This document shows, piece after piece, positions 19,371 through 27,175 of a DNA stretch of 42,500 nt. This DNA comes from Chloroflexota bacterium (lineage in GTDB: Bacteria; Chloroflexota; UBA11872): contig JAPOVQ010000034.1 in NCBI GenBank assembly GCA_026708035.1, forward strand, positions 1 through 42,500, read 5' to 3'. Within the stretch, counting starts at the first letter, position 1; each line of letters begins with the position of its first letter. A program made the position numbers and the translations under genes. Below the pieces are notes generated by a model, which saw only the letters and a program-made list of their open reading frames with translations, made no database searches and was not told where the DNA came from.

Positions 19371-20207
19371 CTACGTGAGGCGCACCCACTCGATCTCATA
19401 GTCGTCTGCGCTGACCCATTTCTCGTCGGCAACCCAGACTTGATCAATATCTTTTGGCCATTGGCTGGACACAACTATTGTCTTGATCTCTTCGTCGGTC
19501 GGGCCAAACTCAGGGTCGCCAAAGAACTGGACCAAAAGCAACCTCAGGCAGTCGGAATAGTCGGAAAATTTCTCAGCCGCAGCTGATGCCTGCCTTCCAA
19601 ACTCCTCTCGGAAGCCATCGTTCGCCGACTCTCGTTTCCGACGAAACGCAGCCGGATCGTGGTGGTCAGTGCTTCCACAAATCATGACTCCTATGCCGCG
19701 CGTTGGGGTAGTTTCATCTCTCTCCGACTCATGCACAGCACGAAAGTTCCAGGGAATTGGCGAAGATTTACCGATGCCACCGAATGATCTCGCTTCGTCA
19801 GCATGTGATGCAATGTCGCTGGCGATAGTCCTTGCTATGGCTGCAATATCCCGGTCTCTTTTGCCGTGGAGGGACACTTCTTGGACTGACAGCTGATACA
19901 GCAAATCCGTGAAATCATCTCCGTGTGACCGCAAGGCCTCCAACAAATACTCCGACAGGTTGTGCTCGTTCCTATGATTGGCGAGGTGTTTTCCTGGCGG
20001 CCATACAATCGATTTGCGCTCGATGACTATAGAGGGTTCACCTTGAGCCTCTAGCAACACTTCCGGCGCCGGTCGGTCCCGTATCTCCACATCCAGGCAC
20101 TGTGATCGAAAGTACGATGTGCCGTGCTGCTCGTTGTACGCGACTACGAAGGGTGCGAGTTCTCGCCACTCGCAAGGCCCAGCGGGAGGTAGGCACGTGA
20201 AGAGCAT
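19371..20207 (-). CDS. uncharacterised protein, possible PD-(D/E)XK nuclease
   Basis: A 278-residue soluble protein on the opposite strand to the hsd operon. The N-terminal third contains RPAPEVLLEAQGEPSIVIER followed by KS, which is a plausible PE...ExK catalytic arrangement of the PD-(D/E)XK fold: an acidic residue, then about 15 residues, then a hydrophobic strand with E-x-K. The rest is mixed helical with a conserved-looking VMICGSTDHHDP. Composition is close to AT-neutral, unlike hsdR. It starts at ATG 20207. I do not recognise a named family; the nuclease reading is an inference from the strand-motif alone. Its position between an hsd operon and CRISPR repeats is typical for defence cargo. 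Confidence 0.55.
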   Translation of the reverse strand: MLFTCLPPAGPCEWRELAPFVVAYNEQHGTSYFRSQCLDVEIRDRPAPEVLLEAQGEPSIVIERKSIVWPPGKHLANHRNEHNLSEYLLEALRSHGDDFTDLLYQLSVQEVSLHGKRDRDIAAIARTIASDIASHADEARSFGGIGKSSPIPWNFRAVHESERDETTPTRGIGVMICGSTDHHDPAAFRRKRESANDGFREEFGRQASAAAEKFSDYSDCLRLLLVQFFGDPEFGPTDEEIKTIVVSSQWPKDIDQVWVADEKWVSADDYEIEWVRLT

Positions 20208-21207
20208 CGTTCACTTCATGAATCCGAGCTCCTTGAATCAAACGATGCTATCACCCGTCGCTAGATCTCGGGACGAGGAAAGGCCAGGCGGGCGGTTGGG
20301 TGTCGTTCCAGAGCCGGCAGCTCCAGCCTGGCGGCGGGCCCGTCGCCTTTCGGTCCACGCCCACCGATGGCCGCTGGGCGATCCGCGTTCTGACCGACGA
20401 TCTGGGAACGTTGGACCTGCGAGAGCCAGCCGAAGTGTCCACCATGTCCCCGAACGCCTGTCCACGATGTGCCAAGTCTGGACAGGACCCAGCACCGTGG
20501 GAGCGCGAGGGAGCTTCGCCGCCTGTGGGAAGCCAGCGAGGGTCGTCAAGCCTCCGCGGTAGTCCGACCGGCCCAGGCCGCGGATGCCGCATCCAACGTC
20601 TGCGGCACAGCGCCACGGGACGCTCGGCCCGTTCGGGATTCGCCTGCCGGCCGAGTCCATGTGACGCCGCAGGGTTGGTGGCACGGGCGTTCGCCCGCTT
20701 GGACACGCCGTAGTTTTCGGTCTGCGTGTCAACGATCGGCTGCCGCCCCGCCTTCGGCGTCTTCGGCGGCGCCCGGCCCGTCACGTCCGGGTCGGCGTGT
20801 ACTCCACCACCAGCCGCACCCCCGATCATTTCAGGTGGGACCCCGCCGGGGGCCATTGACCAAGAAGGCTAGAGTCGAAAGTCCCGCGGCCAACCGGCGC
20901 GTGATTGGCGTCGCGATCACTTCCGACTCCGTTCAGTTGTCGGCCGGCACCGGTTGCCAGCCCGCGACCGTGGCCACGGCCGTGCCGTCCACGTCGACGG
21001 TGAAGCTGTACGCCGCCGCAGGTACCGTGACGGATGGCGCGCGTAACGCCACCGCGAACCGCACATCCGTCACCGCCGCTGGCACGTTGATGTTGCCCAC
21101 CGGAAAGCCCACCCGTAGGGCGACGTTGTCGGACAGGTCGACTCACGTCGCCTCGCCGTCGGGGGCAGCCTCGTCCAGGCACGCGGACTGCCCGACGGTA
21201 ACGTGAT
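20208..21207. other. 1-kb interval without a convincing gene
   Basis: Overlapping frames on both strands are long only because stops are rare at this GC content. One minus-strand frame (20936-21142, from just after an in-frame TGA) reads like a beta-rich domain (LRVGFPVGNINVPAAV, then YSFTVDVDGTAVATVAGW) but has no ATG. Another minus-strand run (from ATG 20829) has low-complexity N-terminal residues and no known motif. It may be decayed phage or plasmid-derived DNA next to the CRISPR array. Confidence 0.35.
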
Positions 21208-21417
21208 GTGATCCCCACGCGCGTAGGGGGTGAACTCGGGAAGTTAGACGTGTCGACGGGGTCATGCGGTGATCCCCACGCGCGTAGGGGGTGAACGGAT
21301 CGCGGGCAACAGCGACGCCAACGCCGCAGTGATCCCCACGCGCGTAGGGGGTGAACTTGCCGACGTCCGGCAGCGCCAGGGCCAGCCAGGTGATCCCCAC
21401 GCGCGTAGGGGGTGAAC
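21208..21417 (+). CRISPR. CRISPR array, four repeats, I-E-like
   Basis: Four identical 28-base repeats lie at 21208-21235, 21269-21296, 21329-21356 and 21390-21417. They begin GTGATCCCC, end GGGGGTGAAC and have the core ACGCGCGTA. Three unique spacers of 33, 32 and 33 bases lie between them. The 60-61-base period, the GTG...CCCC...GGGG...GAAC pattern and the spacer length are those of type I-E repeats, with the handle end (GTGAAC) on the right, so transcription should run rightward. No AT-rich leader and no cas gene are present nearby. Several frames here with the string YARGDH are artefacts of translating the repeat. Confidence 0.92.
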
Positions 21418-21701
21418 CCCAGGCGCGTCCCCAGACCGCGGTCTTACGCGCTCACCCTGATGCCCCAACAATGGCGGAGTGCAATGCCGCTTGCGGTGCT
21501 CGGTACGGGCTGCTCAGGTTAATGGCGGGGCGCTGACACTGCTGATGCTTCCAGGCCGGGTGATCCGGTCAAACGGTGCCCAGACGGGCTACGCAAGTTC
21601 GGGAATCAGAAAGCGGCGCTGCGTCGGTGGCCACAGTTGCTGCACGCGGACGCGACCGACGGACTGCGAAACCCGCACGACTGGCAAGCCCATCTAGAGA
21701 C

Positions 21702-22698
21702 TCAACGAGATGGCGGTGGGACGAAGAGTCGCTTGCTCTCCCAGTTCAGGCGCACTCTCGAACTCGCCGAACTCAAGGATCCGCACATGCCGCAATTCAG
21801 CTCCTTGCGCGCGCTCGGTGCTAGTGATCGGGTGTTCGACGGCGTCGGCTGTTCGTCGGTCACGGTATCTGAGAACCGAGCGGCGACCTGTGCTTCCTGT
21901 GCCGAGGTGATGCGGCGGATGGCGCGACCTGCCGCCAAGCCTACGGGGATATGGAATGCGCCTGCCGTGATGCTTAGTAGCCCCGCCCCTGCATATCGAG
22001 CGTTGAGCTCGTGCCCCCACGCCCGGTATGCGTCATCCCTGGTCAGGTGCTCAAAGGTCGACGGCGAGCCTGCTCGAGCAATCAAGGCTTTGGTGTCCGT
22101 GCATGGCCATCCACAGTCGAACGCCGAGATCGAGGCCACCTGGGTGACCAACGCGAGTAAGCCCAAGCACAGAGCATCGCCGGGCGATACCACCCATGCG
22201 TGCCGCCGTATGGTGGGTCGACCATCGGCGCCTGCCGCGACCCATAGCCGTCGAAGCATAAGATGACGTGGCAACGAATCCAGCACCTGCCAAGACGATC
22301 GCCGGCACTGCCCGACTCCACCCAGTGCCGAAGCTCAGCGCCAGCAACAAGATCAATGTGGAACCTGCGGAACTTCCGAGGGCACGAAGAACCGCACGTT
22401 CGGGTGAAATGCTGACGTCTGAACCGAGCGCGAGCGCATTTGCAAATGCGCGGCCCAGCCAAGCCGCAAAAGCCGAGTTTACCGAGAGCATCGCGAGTAC
22501 ACTGGCGACGAGAAAGACTTCGCCCCAAATCTCAGCGACGACGCCTGTGATCACCCAGACTGGATCGTGCGCCACCCGTCGCGGATCCACAGGCGTGAGG
22601 AAATACGTTAGGCGTCCAAGGGCCGCTGCCGCCGCCAAGAGCAGAGCGCCTTGTGCGATAAGCGCTACGGCTGAGATCAGGAACGCGGTCCGAAGCAA
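21702..22698 (-). pseudogene. membrane protein interrupted by a frameshift
   Basis: Reading leftward, the frame from TTG 22698 encodes hydrophobic segments (FLISAVALIAQGALLLAAAA; ITGVVAEIWGEVFLVASVLA; GSTLILLLALSFGTGW; VPAIVLAGAGFVATSS) and then turns Arg-rich near 22290. At that point a second frame (from 22286) takes over with further membrane-like segments (GDALCLGLLALVTQVASISA; YAGAGLLSITAGAFHIPVGL) and stops at 21702. Together they look like one multi-pass protein of about 320 residues broken by a single indel near 22270-22290. The frame is open a little above 22698, so the true start is unclear. No family recognised. Confidence 0.45.
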
Positions 22699-23003
22699 CG
22701 CGCGTGCCGCCCGGGCGACTTCGGCAGTAGAGCGATGAGTTCCACGCTCCGGCGTGCGGAACAGGGTTGTTAACTCGGCGAGCGTGCTCGACGCTAAGGT
22801 GCGAGCCCCCCAAGCCTCGCACAGTCAATGGCTCGTGTGGTCAGCCGCAGTGGCGACGCGATGCATGTTAGCCGGCAGACCGACGATATTGAGCGCGCTA
22901 CGGGTTGCGAAAATGCACATGGCGTTCATGGGTCAACCATCGCACTTAAGCGTAGCAGTTTACCGACTAATTGAGCGTTTGTGGACCAGGATGCCTGCGG
23001 TCG

Positions 23004-23363
23004 CTAGCCCTCCAGGCAGCGGGCATACAGCCAGGAAAGGCCCATCCCGAGCCAAGCGTCCACCAGCAAGCCGCCCATGCCCACCCCCGGATCTGCTTCC
23101 GGCAGGATGGGGGCGTCGTAGACAACACAGACGGAGTAGCTGCCGCTCCCCACGGTCGCTGGGTGCCGCGAGAAGGCATGCAGTGCGACGAACCAGATGA
23201 CAGCCGCGACATCGCCGGTCAGCAGAACGTAGCGCCAGAGCCGATGCAGCGGGCGGCCGTATCTGGATACCTTGGGCAGCAGGCAGACGCCGCCTGGCGT
23301 ATCCATGTGTGAGCTGCGGGCGGAGATACTGCGCTTGAAGGATTCCCGGCCCCCGCAGTTCAC
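23004..23363 (-). CDS. small membrane protein, unknown
   Basis: The 119-residue frame starts at GTG 23363, with ATG 23306 as an alternative 19 residues in. Two hydrophobic segments (YVLLTGDVAAVIWFVALHAF and GGLLVDAWLGMGLSWLYARC) flank a polar loop, suggesting a two-TM protein. The N-terminus is basic (MDTPGGVCLLPKVSRYGRPL from the alternative start). There is no recognisable family and only a weak ribosome binding site. It could be a decayed gene in the region between the two CRISPR arrays. Confidence 0.4.
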   Translation of the reverse strand: MNCGGRESFKRSISARSSHMDTPGGVCLLPKVSRYGRPLHRLWRYVLLTGDVAAVIWFVALHAFSRHPATVGSGSYSVCVVYDAPILPEADPGVGMGGLLVDAWLGMGLSWLYARCLEG

Positions 23364-23588
23364 TTGATCCCCAAAGGGTCGCGGTCATAGCCGCCCCGTT
23401 TGCAGAAGTCGCGGGCGTCGGCGACTTGGCGCGCCGTGCGCTCAACGAGGGGGCGCGCGTACGCGGCGGCCTTCACGGAGCTCAACCGGGACAATGTCCA
23501 GACGTAAAGGGCCGGGAACCAGGCGGCTTATACCTGGGCGCCCAAGGCAATGCTCCAAAATGATCAGGGCCGGCGGCGCACCTCGTCT

Positions 23589-23676
23589 GTGATCCCCACG
23601 CGCGTAGGGGTGAACCACCTGCTCATCGGCGGGGCCGCCCTCGTGTTTGGTGATCCCCACGCGCGTAGGGGTGAAC
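23589..23676 (+). CRISPR. second CRISPR fragment, two repeats
   Basis: Two repeats at 23589-23615 and 23650-23676 match the repeats of the array at 21208-21417 except that the G-run has four instead of five bases, giving 27 bases. One 34-base spacer lies between them, again with a 61-base period. The orientation is the same. It ends about 60 bases before a tRNA-Ile gene. The repeats probably belong to the same CRISPR family; the shorter G-run suggests an independently evolving array or a split one. Confidence 0.85.
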
Positions 23677-23734
23677 CCTTTCCCTATAGGTTCAGAACGA
23701 TCCTCAGCGTAAAGGTTCTTGATTTTGTCCAGCT

Positions 23735-23811
23735 TGGTGGGCCCTCGTGGATTCGAACCACGGACCTCGCCCTTATCAGAGGCGCGCTCTAACCGACTGA
23801 GCTAAGAGCCC
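23735..23811 (-). tRNA. tRNA-Ile (GAT)
   Basis: Read leftward from 23811 the gene starts GGGCTCTTAGCTCAG, has anticodon GAT (23775-23777 on the complementary strand), a TTCGAAT T-loop and an acceptor stem whose seven pairs all form (one G-U). The CCA end is encoded (23735-23737). It stands alone on this strand, outside any rRNA operon. Frames translating as WIRTTDLAL are artefacts of this gene. Confidence 0.95.
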
Positions 23812-23859
23812 GGAGCCCTGGGGATGGTATCAGAGCCCCGCACCGATCCGGCGCTACCC

Positions 23860-23865
23860 TAGAAT
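23860..23865 (+). promoter_or_regulatory. possible -10 element of tRNA-Ala
   Basis: TAGAAT at 23860-23865 ends eight bases before the tRNA-Ala gene. No convincing -35 hexamer is seen 17 bases upstream. The 62-base gap must hold promoters for both divergent tRNA genes. Confidence 0.3.
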
Positions 23866-23873
23866 CTGGCAAT

Positions 23874-23946
23874 GGGGATGTAGCTCAATTGGTAGAGCAC
23901 TGCCTTTGCAAGGCAGGGGTTAGGGGTTCAAGTCCCCTCATCTCCA
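23874..23946 (+). tRNA. tRNA-Ala (TGC)
   Basis: The cloverleaf is complete: acceptor GGGGATG pairs with CATCTCC including the G3-U70 wobble that identifies tRNA-Ala, the D-arm is GCTC/GAGC, the anticodon TGC is at 23907-23909 and the T-loop is TTCAAGT. CCA is not encoded (CCC follows the discriminator A), unlike the tRNA-Ile beside it. It is transcribed divergently from that gene. Confidence 0.95.
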
Positions 23947-24073
23947 CCCAAGACTGGCGGCGTCGGCCGGCGCGGTGCATGCCCAGGGATCGGCTGGAGC
24001 ACCTGTCGCGATCGCGCCGCGCCCAGCTTGCGGAGCGTCTAGTCGTCGACGGCGAGCATGCCGCGCGTCGGCA

Positions 24074-24694
24074 TCAACACCGGCCGAAGCCCATCCACGC
24101 TGGCAGGCAGCCTTCCGTCGCGACCGTCGAAAGGATGGTGACCTCTTCCTCCGCGGCCTCGATCTTGTCCAACGTCGCCCACGACACCGCATGGTTTTCC
24201 CTGACATGGCCGAAGATCGTGTATTCGTGCGGCGCCTCGGCGCTTCCGGCCAGATCGCCAAGGATGAAGAAGAACCGCGATCCGTTGGAGTTCGGCGTCC
24301 CGTCGTTGGCCAGCGCAATCAGTCCCCGCGCGTAGGGTCGCTGCGGTGGCTCGATCTCGAAGGTGTAGCCCGCGTTGCCGGTGCCCGTGCCCGTCGCGTC
24401 GCCCGATTCGGCGAGCAGGCCGGGGACTACCCGATGAAACGCGAGGCCGTCGTAGTAGCCCTCGTTGATCAGGAAGATGAAACTGTTGACCGCCAGCAGT
24501 GCTTCCTGCGGCAACATCACGAAGCGGATGCGCCCGACGCTGGTGGTGAAGGTGACGCTATAGCCCCGCTGATCTTCAACCTCCATCGGCGGGTAGGCGT
24601 CGTAGACCGGAGGCCCTTCCGGCTCCGACTCGCCGCAGGCGGCCACGACGATGAGCACGAGGGCAGCTAGCCCAAGGATTGTCACTCGCCGCAT
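24074..24694 (-). CDS. cyclophilin-type peptidyl-prolyl isomerase lipoprotein, copy 1
   Basis: 206 residues. A basic start (MRRVTILGLAALVLIVVAAC) leads to a lipobox cysteine, then the tether GESEPEGPPVYDAYPP and a cyclophilin domain: FHRVVPGLLAESGDATGTGTG, then NDGTPNSNGSRFFFILG and EYTIFGH. It should be a membrane-anchored foldase acting outside the cytoplasm. It is the most divergent of the five in its first half (MEVEDQRGYSV; MLPQEALLAVNSFIFLINEG) and at the C-terminus (AWMGFGRC). It is the last gene of the array in transcription order. Confidence 0.9.
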   Translation of the reverse strand: MRRVTILGLAALVLIVVAACGESEPEGPPVYDAYPPMEVEDQRGYSVTFTTSVGRIRFVMLPQEALLAVNSFIFLINEGYYDGLAFHRVVPGLLAESGDATGTGTGNAGYTFEIEPPQRPYARGLIALANDGTPNSNGSRFFFILGDLAGSAEAPHEYTIFGHVRENHAVSWATLDKIEAAEEEVTILSTVATEGCLPAWMGFGRC

Positions 24695-24731
24695 TGCGCT
24701 CGTCTCCCCGTCAGGCCCTGGATCCGCCTAA

Positions 24732-24744
24732 CATTCTGCCGCAC
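24732..24744 (-). promoter_or_regulatory. conserved upstream motif, cyclophilin copy 1
   Basis: CATTCTGCCGCAC on the plus strand, 38 bases above the start of copy 1. It is shared with all four sister genes and preceded on the gene side by the conserved CCTGGATCCGCCTAA. Confidence 0.55.
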
Positions 24745-24797
24745 CCGCCATGGAGTCTGCTAGACCGAACGCGCCCCTCATGTGGTTCCAGAACCCG

Positions 24798-25418
24798 TCA
24801 CGAGCACTGGTAGGGACCGCCGCTCGGCAGGCAGCCCTCCGTCGCCTTCAGCGACAAGATGGTGACCTCTTCTTGCGCCGCCTCGATCTTCTCGAGCGTG
24901 GCCACCGACGGCGCGTGATTCGGCTTCAGATGGCCAAAGACCGTGTACTCATGCGGCGCCTCGGCGCTTCCCGCCAGGTCGCCCAGGATGAAGAAGAACC
25001 GCGATCCGTTGGAGTTCGGCGTCCCGTCGTTGGCCATGGCGATGGCGCCGCGTTCATAGGGCCACTGCGTGGACTCCACCTCGAAGGTATAGCCCGGGTT
25101 GCCGGTGCCCGTTCCGGTGGCGTCGCCGGTCTCGGCGAGCACGCCCGGGACCACCCGGTGAAACGCGACGCCGTCGTAGTAGCCGCTATTGGCTAGAAAA
25201 ATGAAGCTATTGACCGCCAGCGGCGCCTCTTCCGGAAGCAGGGTGAAGGTGAGGCGCCCGACGCTGGTGGTGAAGGTGATGCTGTAGGACCGCAGCGGAT
25301 CAATCTCCATTGCTGGGTAGGCGTCGAAGACCGGCGGCCCTTCCGGCTCCGACTCGCCGCACGCCGCCACCACGACGACGATCAACGAAACTAGACCGAC
25401 CACTACCGCTCGCCGCAT
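24798..25418 (-). CDS. cyclophilin-type isomerase lipoprotein, copy 2
   Basis: The start at ATG 25418 is chosen because MRRAVVVGLVSLIVVVVAAC is the leader shared by the paralogues; the open frame continues to 25514 without such sequence. The mature tether GESEPEGPPVFDAYPAMEID and the domain (YYDGVAFHRVVPGVLAETGD; SNGSRFFFILGDLAGS) follow the same plan. The C-terminus reads EGCLPSGGPYQCS, nearly the same as copy 3, so copies 2 and 3 look like the youngest duplication. Confidence 0.9.
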   Translation of the reverse strand: MRRAVVVGLVSLIVVVVAACGESEPEGPPVFDAYPAMEIDPLRSYSITFTTSVGRLTFTLLPEEAPLAVNSFIFLANSGYYDGVAFHRVVPGVLAETGDATGTGTGNPGYTFEVESTQWPYERGAIAMANDGTPNSNGSRFFFILGDLAGSAEAPHEYTVFGHLKPNHAPSVATLEKIEAAQEEVTILSLKATEGCLPSGGPYQCS

Positions 25419-25454
25419 GGCGCCTTTTCCCCGCCGGCCCCTGGGTCCGCCAGA

Positions 25455-25467
25455 CATTCTGCCGCAC
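25455..25467 (-). promoter_or_regulatory. conserved upstream motif, cyclophilin copy 2
   Basis: CATTCTGCCGCAC (plus strand) 37 bases above the start of copy 2. Similarity with copies 1 and 3 extends beyond it (GCCATGG, then GCTAGACCGA), so the promoter region was duplicated with the gene. Confidence 0.55.
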
Positions 25468-25520
25468 GTGCCATGGGACCTGCTAGACCGAGCGCGACCC
25501 CCGTGCGAGTCCAAGACCCG

Positions 25521-26141
25521 TCATGAGCACTGGAAGGGACCGCCGCTCGGCAGGCAGCCCTCCGTCGCCTTCACGGACACGATGATGACCTCTTCCTGCG
25601 CCGCCTCGATCTTGTCGAGCGTGGCCACCGACGGCGCGTGATCCGGCTTCAGATGGCCGAAGACGGTGTACGCGTGCGGCGCCTCGGCGCTTCCCGCGAG
25701 GTCGCCCAGGATGAAGAAGAACCGCGATCCGTTGGAGTTCGGCGTCCCATCGTTGGCCAGGGCGATGCCGCCGCGTTCGTAGGCTCGCTGCGTAGACTCC
25801 ACCTCGAAGGTGTAGCCCGGATTGCCGGTGCCCGTTCCGGTGGCGTCGCCCGTCTCGGCGAGCACGCCGGGGACTACCCGATGAAACGCGACGCCGTCGT
25901 AGTAGCCCTCGTTGGCGAGGAAAATGAAGCTGTTGACCGCCAGCGGCGCCTCCTCGGGAAGCAGCTGGAAGGTGAGGCGTCCGAGATTTGTCGTGAAGAT
26001 GACGCTGTAGGACCGGCGCAGATCAATTTCCATCGATGGGTAGGCATCGAAGACCGGAGGACCTTCTGGCTCCGACTCGCCGCACGCAGCAATGACAACC
26101 AAAATGAGGGAAGCAATCCCGACTGCTACCACTCGTCGCAT
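25521..26141 (-). CDS. cyclophilin-type isomerase lipoprotein, copy 3
   Basis: ATG 26141 begins MRRVVAVGIASLILVVIAAC, followed by the GESEPEGPP tether. The domain carries YYDGVAFHRVVPGVLAETGD and SNGSRFFFILGDLAGS. It differs from copy 2 mainly around RRSYSVIFTTNLGRLTFQLL and by HAYTVFGHLKPDH. The frame is open to 26318, but the leader fixes the start. The unit length from copy 2 is 723 bases, compared with about 827 for the next two steps. Confidence 0.9.
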   Translation of the reverse strand: MRRVVAVGIASLILVVIAACGESEPEGPPVFDAYPSMEIDLRRSYSVIFTTNLGRLTFQLLPEEAPLAVNSFIFLANEGYYDGVAFHRVVPGVLAETGDATGTGTGNPGYTFEVESTQRAYERGGIALANDGTPNSNGSRFFFILGDLAGSAEAPHAYTVFGHLKPDHAPSVATLDKIEAAQEEVIIVSVKATEGCLPSGGPFQCS

Positions 26142-26178
26142 GGCGTTCTTCTTCCCCTCGGACCCTGGATTCGCCAAG

Positions 26179-26190
26179 CATTCTGCCGCA
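26179..26190 (-). promoter_or_regulatory. conserved upstream motif, cyclophilin copy 3
   Basis: CATTCTGCCGCA (plus strand; the next base is T instead of C) 38 bases above the start of copy 3. Confidence 0.55.
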
Positions 26191-26349
26191 TGTGACATGG
26201 GACCCACTAGGCCGAGCGCAACCGCCGCCCGAGTCAGCAATCCATCATTCTCAGCCGCCCGGCCCATCGGATCGACTCGCCGGCGCCACGCGCCCATTCG
26301 GATAGCGCCTGCGCCCATGAAGCGAGCTGCGCGCTGGCCGAAGTCGGCC

Positions 26350-26970
26350 CTAGCATGCCCCGTAGTTGCCCCGGCTCGGCAGACATCCCTCGGTGACCTG
26401 CAGCGACCGGATGATGACCTCTTCCTGGGCGGCCTCGATCTTGTCGAGCGTCGCTACGGACGGGGGGTGATTCGGCTTCAGATGGCCGAAGACCGTGTAC
26501 TCGTGCGGCGCGTCGGCGCTTCCGGCGAGATCGCCGAGGATGAAGAAGAACCGTGAGCCGTTGGAGTTCGGCGTCCCGTCGTTGGCCAGGGCGATGCCAC
26601 CGCGTTCATAGGGCCGCTGCGACGGCTCCACCTCGAAGGTGTAGCCCGGGTTGCCGGTGCCCGTGCCCGTCGCGTCGCCGGTTTCGGCAAGCACTCCCGG
26701 AACGATGCGATGAAACGGCACGCCGTCGAAGTAACCCTCCCTTGCCAAGAAAACGAAGCTGTTGACCGCCAGCGGCGCCTCTTCCGGAAGCAGCTGGAAG
26801 GTGAGGCGTCCGACGCTGGTGGTGAAGACAACGCTGTAGGACCGGAGCGGATCAATCCCCGTCGGTGGGTAGGCCTCATAGATCGGCGGCCCTTCCGGCT
26901 CCGCCTCGCCGCACGCCGTCACGACGAAGAGCATTAGGGCCGCCAGCCCAAGGAGTGTCACTCGCCGCAT
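26350..26970 (-). CDS. cyclophilin-type isomerase lipoprotein, copy 4
   Basis: ATG 26970 gives MRRVTLLGLAALMLFVVTAC and the tether GEAEPEGPPIYEAYPPTGID. The active-site strand reads FDGVPFHRIVPGVLAETGD, with Phe for the second Tyr of the usual YYDG; SNGSRFFFILGDLAGSADAP and EYTVFGHLKPNHPPS follow. The C-terminus is EGCLPSRGNYGAC. All five copies keep a Cys in EGC and one near the last residues, a possible disulfide in the exported domain. Confidence 0.9.
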   Translation of the reverse strand: MRRVTLLGLAALMLFVVTACGEAEPEGPPIYEAYPPTGIDPLRSYSVVFTTSVGRLTFQLLPEEAPLAVNSFVFLAREGYFDGVPFHRIVPGVLAETGDATGTGTGNPGYTFEVEPSQRPYERGGIALANDGTPNSNGSRFFFILGDLAGSADAPHEYTVFGHLKPNHPPSVATLDKIEAAQEEVIIRSLQVTEGCLPSRGNYGAC

Positions 26971-27005
26971 CCTGCGCTCTCTCGTCAGCCCCTGGGTCCG
27001 CCTAC

Positions 27006-27018
27006 CATTCTGCCGCAC
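27006..27018 (-). promoter_or_regulatory. conserved upstream motif, cyclophilin copy 4
   Basis: CATTCTGCCGCAC (plus strand) 36 bases above the start of copy 4, with the preceding CCCTGGGTCCGCCTAC also conserved. Confidence 0.55.
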
Positions 27019-27175
27019 CTGACAGGGGCATGGTGAACGTACCGCATCCGCCATGCGGGTCGAGGACCCGTCGTCCGCGGTCGCCCGGCCCATCGGCTCC
27101 GCTCACCAGCGCCGCGCACCGCATTGGATGGTGCGTGCGCCCACGAAGCGAGCTAGACGCCGCCCCCAATCGGTC

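Noticed and set aside
20251-20856. 201-codon minus-strand frame
   Set aside because: Low-complexity Arg/Pro/Gly sequence overlapping several other frames; no start signal or family, so left as unassigned sequence.
21143-21471. minus-strand frames with repeated PYARGDH or PLRAWGS
   Set aside because: They are translations of the CRISPR repeat and change frame with the repeat period.
23550-23792. frame containing WIRTTDLALIRGAL
   Set aside because: This is the well-known false protein produced by translating the tRNA-Ile gene, joined here to CRISPR repeat sequence.
23889-24335. frame beginning MVEHCLCKAGVRGSSPLIST
   Set aside because: Translation of the tRNA-Ala gene running into antisense of cyclophilin copy 1.
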